From Neoechinorhynchus agilis (taxonomy: Eukaryota; Acanthocephala), in the NCBI GenBank assembly GCA_051530055.1, contig CM121343.1, forward strand, positions 6,262,001 through 6,326,000: a stretch of DNA of 64,000 nt, given 5' to 3'. Position numbers and translations under genes: made by a program. How positions within the stretch are numbered: position 1 is the stretch's first letter; every line of letters starts with the position of its first letter. Below are positions 1-10,805 of the stretch, piece by piece. Below the pieces are notes generated by a model. The model was not told the origin of the DNA, ran no database searches, and saw nothing but the letters and a program-made list of their open reading frames with translations.

Positions 1-73
1 GATAACGATCTTCGTGTCTTCACTACCGAGATCGAGAATCCTTTTAAATTAATAATTTTTTTCCCGTTTACAA

Positions 74-345
74 ATGTATTCAATCAATCTTCATTTCTCG
101 ACAATTAACACACTCACCACCTCCCGCCGACTTTCAACTTTTGTCCTTCCTCGACCGTCGCCATCACGCTGGCAGCATTGCCCCGTTGTACTGCTAGCGA
201 GATATTTTGACGGAGGAATACGCCTGCTCTTGAGTCTCCGGTTGCTTCTCTCAATTTCTTCGAGATATCCTGGAGCAGAGAGAGTGCCGAGCTGCCGAGC
301 GCTCCATAAATCCTTTTGTTCCTTTTTTGCCTCCTAAGAATTCAC
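74..345 (-). mobile_element. 3'-end fragment of non-LTR retroelement family A
   Basis: On the minus strand this stretch encodes a diverged version of the C-terminal tail of the reverse-transcriptase element at 7270-10137. The residues GDSRAGVFLRQN and then QRGNAAS can be read, matching RAGAFLRQN and QRGNVAS of the long copy. Only the last ~80 codons and the 3' flank are present, as expected of a 5'-truncated copy. The reading frame is broken, so it is not a gene. A related fragment lies at 35005-35700. Outer limits are approximate. Confidence 0.75.
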
Positions 346-813
346 GCTTTATGGCGCAGCGATGGAGAATATCAAGTTTCTGTCGATCCCATTGCCATAA
401 TAAGCGTCGTGGGGCGTTCTTGACCTTGGCACAATGGGTGTCGCTTTGACAATCAGGGTTTTCCAGAAAATATTTGTACTCAATTTGTTGTTGAATTTGT
501 CAAAAGACTAATACACCTTTCATGCAAAAATTCACTCCGTAAAATTCATAGTTCTCGGTCTAAAACCATGATTCAAGCAAGTAAATGCAGAGACACGACA
601 CTCATCTCGTATTACTAAGGCGAATTTAAACGTTTCTCTGCCGTTGTGCTCTTACATCAGCTCCCGGAGTTTAAACTCAAAACGGCTAGTGCTCCGAAGA
701 AATCATCGACCACTGCACCCTCTTCTTCTTCATTTAAATATTCTTTAGTCAGGTATCGGTTTATAAGCAAGCTTAAATGAGAACTGCATTCGTTAAGAAA
801 CAAAGAAGACAAA
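346..813. other. intergenic, upstream of the SLC7-like gene
   Basis: No coding region is supported here. The segment separates a truncated retroelement from the start codon at 814 and should contain the promoter and 5' leader of the permease gene. No clear core promoter motif could be assigned. Confidence 0.4.
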
Positions 814-2634
814 ATGGACAAGTTGACGATCGAAATCAGTGATGGAGAAAAAAATAACTCACCAAACAGTGAAAAGATTGTCCTTAAAAAGGAACTTGGA
901 CTCATGCAGGGTGTGTCCGTTATTGTCAGCTCAATGATAGGCAGCGGAATCTTCATAACACCCGGTCAAGTTCTCAAACTCTGCGGTTCAATTCCGGTTG
1001 CAATCATTGTTTGGTTAATTTCTGGATTATTGGCTATCTGTGGTGCACTCATGTATGCTGAATTGGGTGCAATGATGCCAAAAGGTGGCGGCGATTATGA
1101 ATATCTTTTGAGAATATTTGGATCACCAATGGCGTTTATGTTCTCGTGGACGAGAATTGTACTCGCGGCACCTTCATCATTGGCGGCCGGGGCACTTGCC
1201 TTTGGAAATTATCTCCTTCTCGCAATATTCCCTTGTTCGATCCCGGATCCACCAAGATATCTATTGGCGGTTCTTGCTTTGATGGTATTCACTTATTTGA
1301 ACTGTAGAAGCGTCAAATGGGCTTCAAGAATACAAGTCGTATTCGCATCAGGAAAAGGCATAGCATTGGTGGGAATTTTAATTGCTGGGATTTATGCATT
1401 CGCTATTGGTGGCGGAAAATATTATCAAGATGGATTCAAAGGAACTTCAACTAAGCCATTGGATATAATTCTCTCTTTCTACAGTGCCATATTTGCCTAT
1501 ACTGGATGGTTTGTATTCCTTTATTTAAAACTCTTTCTATAAGCATACAAATGTAGGAACTTTTTGAATTTCGTTGTTGAAGAATTAAAGGAACCGGAAA
1601 AGTCAGTGTGTGGTTGCAATTTTCTTCGTGACTTTATTCTCCTTTAGGAATCTCCCTCGGTCAATTTTTATCGGACTCGGCACAGTAACTGGGCTTTACT
1701 TTTTGTTTTCCCATTAAGGCGAAACTAAACAATGAGAGAACAATAAATATGTTTTAACGAACGTTGCCTACTTTGCTATGATCCCGATTGAACAAGCCGT
1801 GGCATCACCAGCACTTGCGGTTGTGAGTATTAATGATTTATTGGCAGAAGAAATCTTCTCAAAAGACTGCGTTAGGAGCACTCTATGAACCCCTTGGAAC
1901 GGTGATGTCGATTCTTGTATCATTATCCGTCTTTGGATATCTCAATAGTGCTCTATTTGCCTCCACGAGGTTGAATTGAAGTTGTAAACATTTTTAAAAT
2001 AACATACAACAAATTAGAGTTGGATTCAGCGCAGCTCGAAATGGACACATGCCAGTTGTTATGGCATACGTCAATGTGGATTACCTTACACCTCTTGTAT
2101 CAGTGGTTGTTTTGGTAAGTTCAACAAAGTGTTCAATCCGTTCAAAGGCTTTCCATAGGCCTTATTCACCATCATTTACATTTCAATTGGTTCTTTAACT
2201 TTCATTATTAACATGAACTCATTCAGTGAGACTTTCTTTTATTGCATTACATCCGTCGCATTTTTTTATTTGCGCTGGAAAAATCGAAACAAACCAAGCA
2301 AAGCAAGGGTTAGTAAATCTAAAAGCATTTTTAAACATTTACTTTCAATTAAAAGATCAATATTATATTCCCAATTGTGTTTTTTATCGGAATGACGTTT
2401 ATAACCGTCCTGTCTTTGATAAGTGAACCTGCAGCTTGTGTCGGAGGCCTCGCTTTAATTCTCGGAGGTCTCATATTTTACTTTGTATTTTGTATACTCA
2501 TCCAACCACCAAAAGTTCAGCTAATGACCGGTGAGTTCCTTTTAGACTTAACTAAAAATATATTTGTAATATTTGCAGATAAAGTCATCCTGGCGATTCA
2601 AAAGGCATCAAATTCAATTTTCCAGCAAGAATAA
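814..2634 (+). CDS. SLC7-type amino-acid transporter (L-type/APC superfamily light subunit)
   Basis: A multi-pass plasma-membrane permease that would exchange or import amino acids, normally paired with an SLC3 heavy chain. Exons read 814-1508, 1557-1601, 1648 to about 1705, about 1739-1822, 1848-1969, 2018-2114, 2159-2308, 2356-2530 and 2579-2634. All but one junction are GT-AG with compatible phase. The start ATG is followed by a short cytoplasmic N-terminus and then the family signature GSGIF in TM1 (about residue 47). VVEELKEPEKNLPR after TM6 and FGYLNSALFASTR before a glycine-rich loop are also typical of LAT-type transporters. The 3' exons encode the last TM segments with a SEPAACVGG stretch. 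The junction near 1705-1740 was not resolved: either a small intron with an unusual acceptor or a local sequence error. Length (~470 aa) fits the family. Which amino acids are carried cannot be told. Confidence 0.85.
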
Positions 2635-2697
2635 TTCTACTTTAATATAAAAATAGTCTATTTATTTTTTTGAAACTTTAAGTTTTATTTAACCAAA

Positions 2698-2845
2698 AGC
2701 AAGCATACATAATTTATAGTTTCTTCGACGCTCCTATTCATCGGCGCTGGCCAAAATGCTAGCCGCATTGCCCCGCTGCACCGTAATGCTTATTTTTTGC
2801 GCCAAGAACGACGTCGATCTTGGCTCTCCAGTCGCTGCGTAACAT
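2698..2845 (-). mobile_element. 3'-end fragment of non-LTR retroelement family A
   Basis: Minus-strand reading gives GEPRSTSFLAQKIS and QRGNAASILAS, the C-terminal tail of family A. A ~45-bp 3' flank beginning at about 2698 is nearly identical to the one at 11183. The shared flank marks the element's 3' terminus. It lies head to head with the next fragment, so 2740-2838 and 3141-3196 form an inverted repeat. Confidence 0.8.
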
Positions 2846-3200
2846 TCTAGAACCCACTAATCTTTGTAGATTAGATGGAAGACGCCCTGATGGCGTGACC
2901 GTATTTCCTTGGCGGGAGGGAAAATGTTTGTTGTGAGATGCAACGTGTGTGGACACGTTGGCAAACTCCAACATCGACCACCCGAAAAAAGGTCCAGGAG
3001 GAGCGGCGACGGCAGCAGAGGATCGGAAATGCTCAAAATACAGGGAGCTAATCCGAAATTACCATTTTGTCCCCTTCGGTGTGGAAAAGTACCTTGGGAG
3101 GGTCGGCACTGGCCCTCCTGAAGGACTTGGGGAAACGAATTTACGCAGCGACTGGAGAGCCAAGATCGACGTCGTTCTTGGCGCAAAAAATAAGCATTGC
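2846..3200 (+). mobile_element. C-terminal endonuclease-region fragment of retroelement family A
   Basis: Plus-strand translation in shifting frames gives [19 protein letters not shown], then DATCVDTLANS, then SKYRELIRNYHFVPFGVE, LKDLGKRIYAATGEPRS and FLAQKISIAV. This is the same order of motifs as in the long copy at 9780-10070. A stop replaces the expected Trp codon before DATCVDT, so the copy is dead. The RPDGVT...PW...WDA.CVDT block is the part I suspect is a restriction-endonuclease-like domain. Confidence 0.75.
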
Positions 3201-3474
3201 GGTCTATTTATTTGTGCAAATAAATCACAATGCGCACACTTGGAAAAACAGCAAAGAATTAAGAAAATAAGCCGAAAACGTTAACTTTCCATTTATCAAA
3301 ATAATAAACAATATTAAAAAGATACACAGAGTTTTAAAGCCAATCGATTATTTAACTAGCTCAAATGTGAAGCGACACACAATACCTAATATTTTCTATA
3401 AAGGATTAAAATCGAAAATAATAGAAGGTAGTTTGAATTGTCGTTTTGTCAGCTATCGGGCTAATAATAACACG

Positions 3475-4215
3475 TTTTTATTACCACACACCCAAGCAAG
3501 CACGGGAACCACGTATCTTTGGATTCGTGCTGTTTGATTGAGATTGTAATTCGGAATGAGCTGCAAGTCGTCGCATGTGCATGAGTCTTTCCTCCGATTC
3601 AGGCCGTAGACTCATGGGTTGATTGTACGATGGCGAAAATGATTTTTTATATAGTGTGGTGCGCGGGAGAGGCGGATTGAATCTGTTCGGACATCGTGTA
3701 TTTCGGACGGGTTCCCTTGGCGAGATGAACGGCAGAAATTTAGATGGAAGGGAACGCAGGGAGGTCATGTATTTATCGAAGAATTTGGAAAGGTGTTCTT
3801 CGATTGGTGGGAGGTCCTTGGAGCCAATTTTGCAGGCTCGTTTATTTAGGGAGGAAAGCAAGCGCAGTCGATGGGTGGATAAATTGCAAAAGGTTGGGTA
3901 TGCATATGAGATTGCGGGGACCACAACGGACCAATAGAAATGTGCTAGATCGCGTGGGCTGACTCCGAGCAAACGCAAGAGCTTGATTAAATGCAATTTA
4001 GCAGTGGCTTTTGCTACGACGCCATTAATGTGGATGTCCCATTTGAGGTTGTGTTGGAAGATTAGGCTCAGAATGCGAAGCGATGTGGAGCGTTGGATAT
4101 CGAGAGGGAGCGGTGGAATATCAGTCCTAGGTTTTCGAAGCGACGGAATAAGTTCATAAGATTTGGAGAAATTAATTAAGAGTTGGTGGGTGGTGCAAAA
4201 ATCTTTAAGAACTTT
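3475..4215 (-). pseudogene. 3' part of non-LTR reverse-transcriptase element, family B
   Basis: The minus strand encodes about 250 residues homologous to the region after the catalytic core of the family B element at 37762-39755. Shared features include INFSKSYELIP, QRSTSLRILSLIFQHNLKWDIHING and LLRLLGVSPRDLAHFYWS, matched by LNLSKSFELAP, LRILGVILQENLKWNAHI and GVFPKYLAHFYLS in the other copies. The YADD catalytic block is missing because the copy is 5'-truncated at the fold-back element at 4219. It ends near a CACGTTTTTATTA motif at ~3473, similar to the 3' ends at 37775 and 48950. Divergence from the other copies is high, so this insertion is older. Confidence 0.75.
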
Positions 4216-4218
4216 TGA

Positions 4219-4395
4219 AGTACACTTTCGGTGAGAATAATCCCGGTCATTATATATTTTATTTATTCGAAATATTTCGCGAGGTATCCTCGCCTCTTCA
4301 GTCATTGTTTGCAAGTTTTTTCAACTGTGAATGTGAATATTTCGAATAAATAAAATATGTAATGACCGGGATTATTCTCACCGAAAGTGTAATTT
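4219..4395. repeat. fold-back element (MITE-like), group 1
   Basis: The two ends, about 4219-4280 and 4338-4395, are near-perfect reverse complements over ~55 bp (ACACTTTCGGTGAGAATAAT and its complement). The ~58-bp loop contains TCATTGTTTGCAAGTTTTTT. The same loop sequence occurs in the fold-back at 15065-15213, and the right arm plus flank recurs at 61918-62050. No protein is encoded. It is probably a non-autonomous DNA transposon. Confidence 0.75.
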
Positions 4396-4428
4396 TATTA
4401 TCCCGAAGGACTTTCTATCGATGATTTT

Positions 4429-4560
4429 TAGAAGTGTTATTCAGATCTTCGCCCAGCAAATAATTTTATATTAAAAACGTTTCGAAACTCGTCGCGTTCG
4501 AAATGTATTAAATCGAAAAGATTATTTACTTGCTGAAGACCTAAATAACACTTATAATAA
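4429..4560. repeat. fold-back element, group 2
   Basis: Terminal inverted repeats AGTGTTATTCAGATCTTC (start near 4432) and GAAGACCTAAATAACACTT (near 4538) enclose an AT-rich centre containing CGTTTCGAA. The element at 16702-16842 has the same ends and the same internal motif, so these are two copies of one family of about 130-140 bp. No coding capacity. Confidence 0.75.
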
Positions 4561-5782
4561 AATAGTTAACACATAGACTGTCAAATTTGTCTTTTATACT
4601 TTATCGAGGTTCGTATACACCTTAATAGTTAAGTAAATCACCTATTTCGAATCTCAACATCATTATTTTGTTCGAAATTGGTAGTTTTAGTTCTATCTCC
4701 AAATGGGTTACTTTCTAGATTTAAAATTCACCGTGTGACAGAAAACAACGAGCTTGCAATAATAGTGGACCAATCTGCGGGAGATTCAGGGTAACCGTTT
4801 CCTAAAAAATACGAGAACTCTCGACTTTAGATTTTGATAACCCATTCGAAAGTGTATAAATAATTGTCTCCAACATTGTCAGGATCAAAATCATCCTCAT
4901 TAAAAATATCATCACTTTTCTTTAGAGACGAGCTGTGCACTGCAAGAAACACTTCCGAAATTCGTTCAGACTTCACTTCAATTGGCATCAAGTGACCAAC
5001 ATTGGCATTACAAAACATCGAATAGCAATGAACATTAAATCCACCAAATTGGAGATATTCGAGGGCATACATCGTCTTTTTTTAACTTTAGAAGATGCAT
5101 ACAAAATATACACAATGCGAAACAACCAGTCGAATCCTTCGTCTCCCACATTATTTCCTTCCAGACATCTTATGATCTCCGAGCCATGAGATCAGATAGA
5201 AAATAACAAAAGAACTATACCCGCAGGATAATTCAGCATGTAAAGCGGCTTTTTAAAGTAGCAAGACTCCCTTGCATGCCTCAGCCGAATAAGTTTGCAG
5301 CAAATAATGAAGGATTTTTTCATTTGAATCGACCGGACCGCAATTTTTAATGAGACCGAAAACGAAGATCTCTAAGTGGAAACTTTTCACTAATGACATC
5401 CGATTTGAAAGTTCTATTTGATTACGGATGACGGTGGTCTAAAGTGCCGGGTGCCTATTTCTGGATCATGGTACTTAATGGTTAAAAACCGAAAATGTTA
5501 AATGAAGGCGCAAATGTCTAAAAAATAATTAGATTTCATTGATTTCGTGGACACATATTTAGAAAAAAAGGAGAGTAGAACTAGCTCACGATTTGTTTCT
5601 AAATCCACGAGAAGGTTGAAAAATGAAATTTTAATTCCTTGGCTTATTAAAGACGTAAATGAATCGAGTAAAACACAAAAAGATAAGAATTAACTGTGTG
5701 TTGTGCATGTGGGTTCATTTATCCTTCGTTTTCTTTATTTCATTCTGCTCTCTAATTCTTACATGCAAATCTGATCATTTCC
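4561..5782. other. intergenic, no recognised gene
   Basis: AT-rich sequence. A minus-strand open stretch at 4827-5072 (about 81 codons, acidic C-terminal half with repeated Asp/Glu) looks protein-like. It shows no domain I recognise, and I could not link it to upstream exons. The rest shows no supported feature. Confidence 0.4.
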
Positions 5783-6855
5783 TTACCGTTCAGCATTGTC
5801 TCGACGTTCACCATTACCACCACCACCACCTTGATTGAAAGGTACAAGGGAAACAAAAAGTCCAATTATAAAGTTAAACATTGTTTTTAACGCGATTCGT
5901 AATCTACTAATCTCAGAAGCTCGACCATCTTCATTGGTGTTAGTATCGACATCAGCAGCTCTTCGGATCTGTAATGCTGGCCTGTGTCTAATAAAAATCA
6001 GAATCACGACCGTCAACAATCCCGCCAAAACAAGACTCCAGACGTTCATATCATCTTGTGTGAGTATAATCGCGATCAAAACGGAAAAACGAATTATACC
6101 CGGAAGGTTTTCAACAATCCCCATCATATTCCCAGCTTGATTCGGCTGATTATTATTGGCTTGCACGTTGGCATTCCTTCTACGTTCTCCGTTCTCATTG
6201 GCTACGTTCGTAGGTTCGGTATTTGTAGTGTCTTCTAAAACACGATTCTTAGCATAAATGGTCCTTGAGACATCTTCCTTAAGACGATTTAAGTAGACTA
6301 TCACAATGGGATTCTGAGTCAACTCATTTATCAAATGATTGCGAACATCATCCGGTGTCGCTCCATTCATCACTTGATTCATTCTATAGTTGTACTGATC
6401 ATAACTATACTTTTCAATCGTATCACTCGTTTCATCGACCGTTTCAGTTTTAGTGGTGTCCGATTGAACACTAAGACTGGAAGGGGATAATTTCGGATCG
6501 CTCACTTGTGGCCATACAATAGTCCAAAAGAATAATGTGTCATTCTCTTAAACTACTCTATGCTGGCGTTTGTTCGCAGCAAATGTAAAAGTATTTTATC
6601 GGCAGTACGCTGATTGGATTGGTCGTTTAATTGACCCAATTGAGTTCGATCGTCCAAAACACGACCACTGTGGACCAAACGTAACTGATCCGTGTGCTCG
6701 GAACCAATGATTCCTTCATTGTCGATTTCAACCAAGTGGTCCTTCAACTCACCAACAGTCCACGTAGCCGGAGCTTCATCGATAGCTATGTTACGTATAG
6801 GACGTCTTACTAATCTTACCACTACCTTTATTAAACTCCGTTCCGAACCACTCAT
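5783..6855 (-). CDS. HERPUD-like ER membrane protein with ubiquitin-like domain
   Basis: Two exons, 6855-6557 and 6500-5783, joined by a 56-bp GT-AG intron in phase 2, encode about 338 aa. Residues ~8-95 form a ubiquitin-like fold (VGELKDHL, then QLRLVHSGRVLDDRTQLGQL), as in the N-terminus of HERPUD1/2. An Asn/Gln-rich linker follows. Two hydrophobic segments (around IRFSVLIAIIL and VWSLVLAGLLTVVILIFI) form the hairpin membrane anchor. A C-terminal segment LKTMFNFIIGLFVSLVPF corresponds to the conserved family end. HERP proteins sit in the ER membrane with the Ubl in the cytosol and bridge the HRD1 ligase during ER-associated degradation. The Gly-rich NQGGGGGNGERR tail is a local feature. Orientation is opposite to both neighbours, so the gene has its own promoter, probably just above 6855. 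Confidence 0.8.
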
Positions 6856-6970
6856 TCTTCCAAATAATCACTCAAATCCTTCTGTAAAGAAATACTCAAT
6901 GTCATTGTGCAAGGCCACAATTCTTCCGTAGGATACGCGTCACACAATCAAATCGTGACGAAATAACCCG

Positions 6971-7190
6971 AATCGCTCTCAAAAATCACACAAATATTTT
7001 TTATAGCGAGTTATAATAATTGGTTGATTTATTTGATAATTTTCGGCCTTCGGGTAGTAAGCAGTAGACTGAAGAAGGTCTACATGAAGGCCAAAAATTA
7101 TCAAATAAATCAAAAAATATTTGTGCAATTTTTAAGAGCGAGACGGATTCGCGTTTATGATAATTGATTTATTTGATAATTTTCGGCAAT
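6971..7190. repeat. fold-back element, group 3, with an extra direct arm
   Basis: Arms at about 6971-7058 and 7084-7155 are imperfect reverse complements. Both contain GATTTATTTGATAATTTT or its complement and an ACAAATATTTTTT block. A third arm repeat (TGATTTATTTGATAATTTTC) follows at ~7163-7188 in direct orientation. It sits upstream of the HERPUD-like gene and directly before retroelement family A. No coding capacity. Confidence 0.7.
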
Positions 7191-7269
7191 AAGCGTCAAA
7201 CAACGATCTAACGTCATAAACAGTTGCAAACAAAAATTTTCCTACAATAAGAACAAACAAGCGGAGAAC

Positions 7270-10137
7270 ATGCAAGTAAAACTAAATTATGTTCATCAAA
7301 TCACTACTTTGGGACAAGCAATTTCATTTGCACGGCAAACACACGATCATCATCCGATGTCACGACCCGTTGACGCTGCAATGATACAATTTGACGCAAC
7401 CAGCCACGACCGCCCAACTGCGTATTCGGTCCAATCAAATACCGAGGAAACGCACAACGCTTCCGGGACACCAGGCATCTCCATAGGTATATGCCCCGTT
7501 TGTTTAGACTCTTTTTCAATCACGAAATTGGTTGGTTTTGCGCATTCATGTGCCCGTCAAATCACGTTGTGGGGAATATGGTCAAATCTCGCGATCGCTT
7601 CAAACGGCAACACTAGAAAATCCGTGTTCCTCCCATGAACATTCTGAAACGGATCCCAAAGGGCGCACGATATCTAGTCGCTAAAGGATTCACCACACTT
7701 CTGCTGGACTGCTTCGAGCAAAATTCAGAGTCCTCTTGGACACTGCCCTTTGCTTTCCCCAGACTTGTACTTTCCGCTGGCGACAGTTCGGAGGAGTCCC
7801 TCACTGCGGTAATCAAAAGACGCCTCGTATCCTTTGAGGAAAGTTTCTTGAGCATTCGTCGTTTAGCAAGGGAGGATCCCAAACAACGTGCGAATGAGAC
7901 TAACTGTCATCGAACATCTACGAGACCGCTTGCTGAGCGCGTATCTTCAAAACCCGCCGATGGAGATGTTCTGGGAGCAGTCCGTATTTTGTCCTCCTCT
8001 GATGCATTTGCATGTGATTCGCTCTCCACACTTCAGGGTTTAAAGGTGAAACATCCGCAAAGTTCAACCCAAAGAGAAATTCCATACATGTTCCGTCCCT
8101 CAAAGGCACTCCACTTCGACAGTTGAACTGAGAATGGCCATATCCTCCTTCGCCAATGGCTCTGGCCATAGTCTCGATGGGCTTCGTTCTTAGCACCTAA
8201 AGGATATTATGTCGCTCTCAGTTGGAGATGCAGGCCACTTCCTTGCTACCCATCTTTGTCGACTAGTCAACCTTTTCATCGAAGAAAATTTACATCCGCG
8301 GGCAATTAAGTTATTTTTTGGTGCATCTTTGTGCACTTTGAACAAAAAGACTGGTGGGATTCGTCCCATCGCCGTTGGCTCTGCTCTACGTCGGCTCGCA
8401 GGTAAAATCCTTTGCAAGCGTATTGCAGAAGGGATTGGGCAGCAACTTCGCCCAGTCCAACTGGGATGCTGCACACCATACGGGTACGAGGCCATTGTCC
8501 ACGCACTCCGCCAGTTCATCACAAATAGTTCAACGCCGTGTGTGATTTTGAAGTGCGACTTTACAAATGCCTTCAATTCCACTCACCGTACCGCTCTGTT
8601 TGAGGCACTCAAAAGTCACACACCAGAAACTTTTCCTTATTTTCGCAACGCATACGGGACCCAGACTCCTTTGCTCTTCAATGACCACCTAATTTGGTCT
8701 GAAAGAGGAGTACAGCAGGGAGACCATCTCGGTCCAATCGCTTTCTCCCTTGCAGTGAATCCAATAGAGCACTCTCTTGGGTCCAGCTTTAACGCTTGGT
8801 ACCTGGATGAGGCTAAGCTCGGAAGTGATCCCTCCGTAGTACTGCGCGATCTGGAGACACTCGTAAGGGAGACTGCGGGATCGGGTGTTGAGCTTAATGC
8901 AGGGAAATGCGAACTGTTGGTAATGAACATCGAAGTCGAGTTAGCGCAGAGCAAAATCATCAAAGGTTTCAGAAATCTGGCACCCGGTATAGAATTGATC
9001 ACTCTAGACTGGCTGAGTCTTCTAGGGAGCTGCGTTTTCGATTCAAATGTGGAAAATAAAATCGATTATCTACTCCCGAACATCACGATGCTGTGCGATA
9101 GAGTCCGGGAACTTTCGTCACACGAGGCTCTATTCCTGATCAAGAATACCCTCTTCATCCCGAAACTCCTTTGTAAACTCCGTACGGCTTCCTTCTTCAA
9201 GCACGTCGATAAGTTAAAGAAGCTCGATGACATTGTGAAGGCGTGTCTCGAGCACATTTTAAATATCCAGCTATGAGGCGAAGCCTGGCGACAACCGTCA
9301 TTGCCTGTATTATCCGGTGGCTTGGGTACTCGAAAAACATTAGATGTGTCGTTGCCCGCATTTTTAGGATCTGGGACCCAAGTTTTGTTTAGCGGACGAA
9401 TTTCTAGCGGCGGTCCAAGCATAGTGGGAGAAGACGGGTTACAACCAAGTTCCCGTGAATGAAGCAGTCTATCTGGGATAAACCTTTAGTCGCCCGAGCT
9501 CATAGTTCTCTAATTTCAGGCTCTCGCGACGAGGTCGACCGGGCTAGATTACTGGGAGTCTCTACAAGAGAATCGGGAGCATGGTTAGAAGCCCTACCCA
9601 TTGCATCCATGGGACCACTCCTCGTAGACGAACGGAGTGTCCCTCAGATTATGTCTACCGATTTGTGTCGAACATCGTTGCCGATGTGGAATGATCGTGG
9701 ATCCACTGGGGAGACATGTTCATGTTTGCATCAAATCAGGGTGTCGTCCAAACATTCTAGAGCCAAGCAACCTGTGCAGGCTGGATGGTAGTCGTCCGGA
9801 TGGCGTCACCGTATTCCCGTGGCGAGAAGGCAAATGTCTTCTCTGGGATGCCAAGTGTGTAGACACGTTGCGGAGGACCGTAAGGTGGCGAAACATAAAG
9901 AATTAACTAGGTCTCACGTTTTGTACCCTTTGGAGTGGAGACTCTTGGTGCGCTCGGTAACTCGGCGCTTAGATTTACGAAGGAGTTATCGAGTAGACTC
10001 CAGGCCAAGACAGGAAATACAAGAGCCGGTGCCTTCCTACGCCAAAACATTGGTCTCGCGATCCAAAGAGGAAACGTAGCTAGTGTGGTCGTGACCACTG
10101 CGGGGAGAGCGATGCCTCTTCTTCGCGGTCGGTGGTG
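7270..10137 (+). mobile_element. near-complete but broken non-LTR-type retroelement, family A
   Basis: Three blocks of one polyprotein are visible. First, 7270-7638 is an N-terminal region with a zinc-finger-like CPVC...H.C motif. Second, 7635-8126 plus 8126-8208 has IPKGARYLVAKG, DGDVLGAVRILSS and FANGSGHSLDGL. Third, 8209-9276 is the reverse transcriptase with KTGGIRPIAVGSALRRLAGK, LKCDFTNAFNS, GVQQGDHLGPIAFSL and WYLDEAKLG. Then 9459-10137 carries [38 protein letters not shown] and a tail RAGAFLRQN...QRGNVAS. Frameshifts near 7636, 8110 and after 9276, a stop inside DGLRS*HLKD at ~8193, and Glu in place of the second catalytic Asp (LDE instead of LDD) show it is inactive. The C-terminal RPD...WDA.CVDT block suggests a restriction-like endonuclease. 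That assignment is inference. Confidence 0.8.
8209..9276 (+). pseudogene. reverse-transcriptase domain of family A element
   Basis: A 355-codon uninterrupted segment covering fingers, palm and thumb of a retroelement reverse transcriptase. The first catalytic Asp is in LKCDFTNAFNS (about residue 115). The template-primer motif GVQQGDHLGP is at about 170. The usual DD pair is LDE in WYLDEAKLG (about 197), so one metal-binding Asp is changed. Thumb-like helices continue to the stop. It is preceded in frame by a TAG at ~8193, so the first Met shown here is not a true start. Confidence 0.75.
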
Positions 10138-10318
10138 ATTGTTTAAACGTTTTGCTGTTGTGTGCTTGTTTCGTTTGTTTAGGGTGAAAAAATATCTTTA
10201 AATTTTTTTTCATAATTTGCTATAAAAATAGTAAATGATGAACATCTTTACAATTACGCAAATATTCCGTTCGTCTTGGACGCGACTTAGAAATACTTAA
10301 AGGCACGTGTAATAAAAA

Positions 10319-10595
10319 AACGCGTTTTATTGATCAAAGTCGTGGGGAACCATGTAAATCCGTGTCTTCAAGAACAATTGAATAAAATTTTAGGCAAAAT
10401 TTATGTGGATGTTTTGTATGAGTAGATAACGGATCAGGTCGGTTAAGAAGGTTGTTTTTTTATAAATGCAGGAGAGTTTGTTGAGTAATCACAAAAAACA
10501 CGTTTTATTGATGAAAGTCGTGGGGAACCATGTAAATCCGTGTCTTCATGAACAATTGAATAAAATTTTAGGTAAAATTGACGTGGACGTTTATT
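10319..10595. repeat. two direct copies of a ~95-bp repeat
   Basis: Positions ~10319-10410 and ~10500-10590 share CGTTTTATTGAT, AAGTCGTGGGGAACCATGTA and ATCCGTGTCTTCA with only a few differences, about 180 bp apart. The CACGTTTTATT start resembles the 3' termini of family B elements at 37775 and 48950. These may be 3' ends of related elements on the minus strand (inference). Confidence 0.65.
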
Positions 10596-10734
10596 TTGCA
10601 TTTGGAAGGGGGGAATCATGGAGGTGAATGTGCCGTAAATCCGGGTTTATGCTAACTCAGATTGGACCAATTAGCTGGAAATGGTTAAAGCCTGGGTTAT
10701 TGAAGATTTCTATGGCTGGAACTAGCGTCGATGG

Positions 10735-10805
10735 CAATAAATGAAACTCACTGATGAGTCCCGTCTCCTCTGGAGATATCTGAGGATCCGGAGAGATGTA
10801 CGAAC
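10735..10805. repeat. diverged piece of the 345-bp repeat family
   Basis: The motif run AAACTCACTGATGAGTC, CCTC, then TATCTGAGGATCC matches the body of the repeat at 28617-30000 (AAACTCAGTGATGAATTC, CCTCGGGAGGTATCTGAGG). The same block recurs at ~31270-31325. It appears to be a dispersed older copy. Confidence 0.5.

Noticed and set aside
4827-5072. Minus-strand 81-codon gene
   Set aside because: Composition looks protein-like, but no domain is recognised and no upstream exon could be joined with a GT-AG junction in phase.
10745-10800. Hammerhead ribozyme (CTGATGAGTC next to GAAAC)
   Set aside because: GAAAC lies three bases before CTGATGA, leaving no space for stems I and III, and no GAAA follows a plausible stem II. 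The same holds for the copies at 28660 and 31275.
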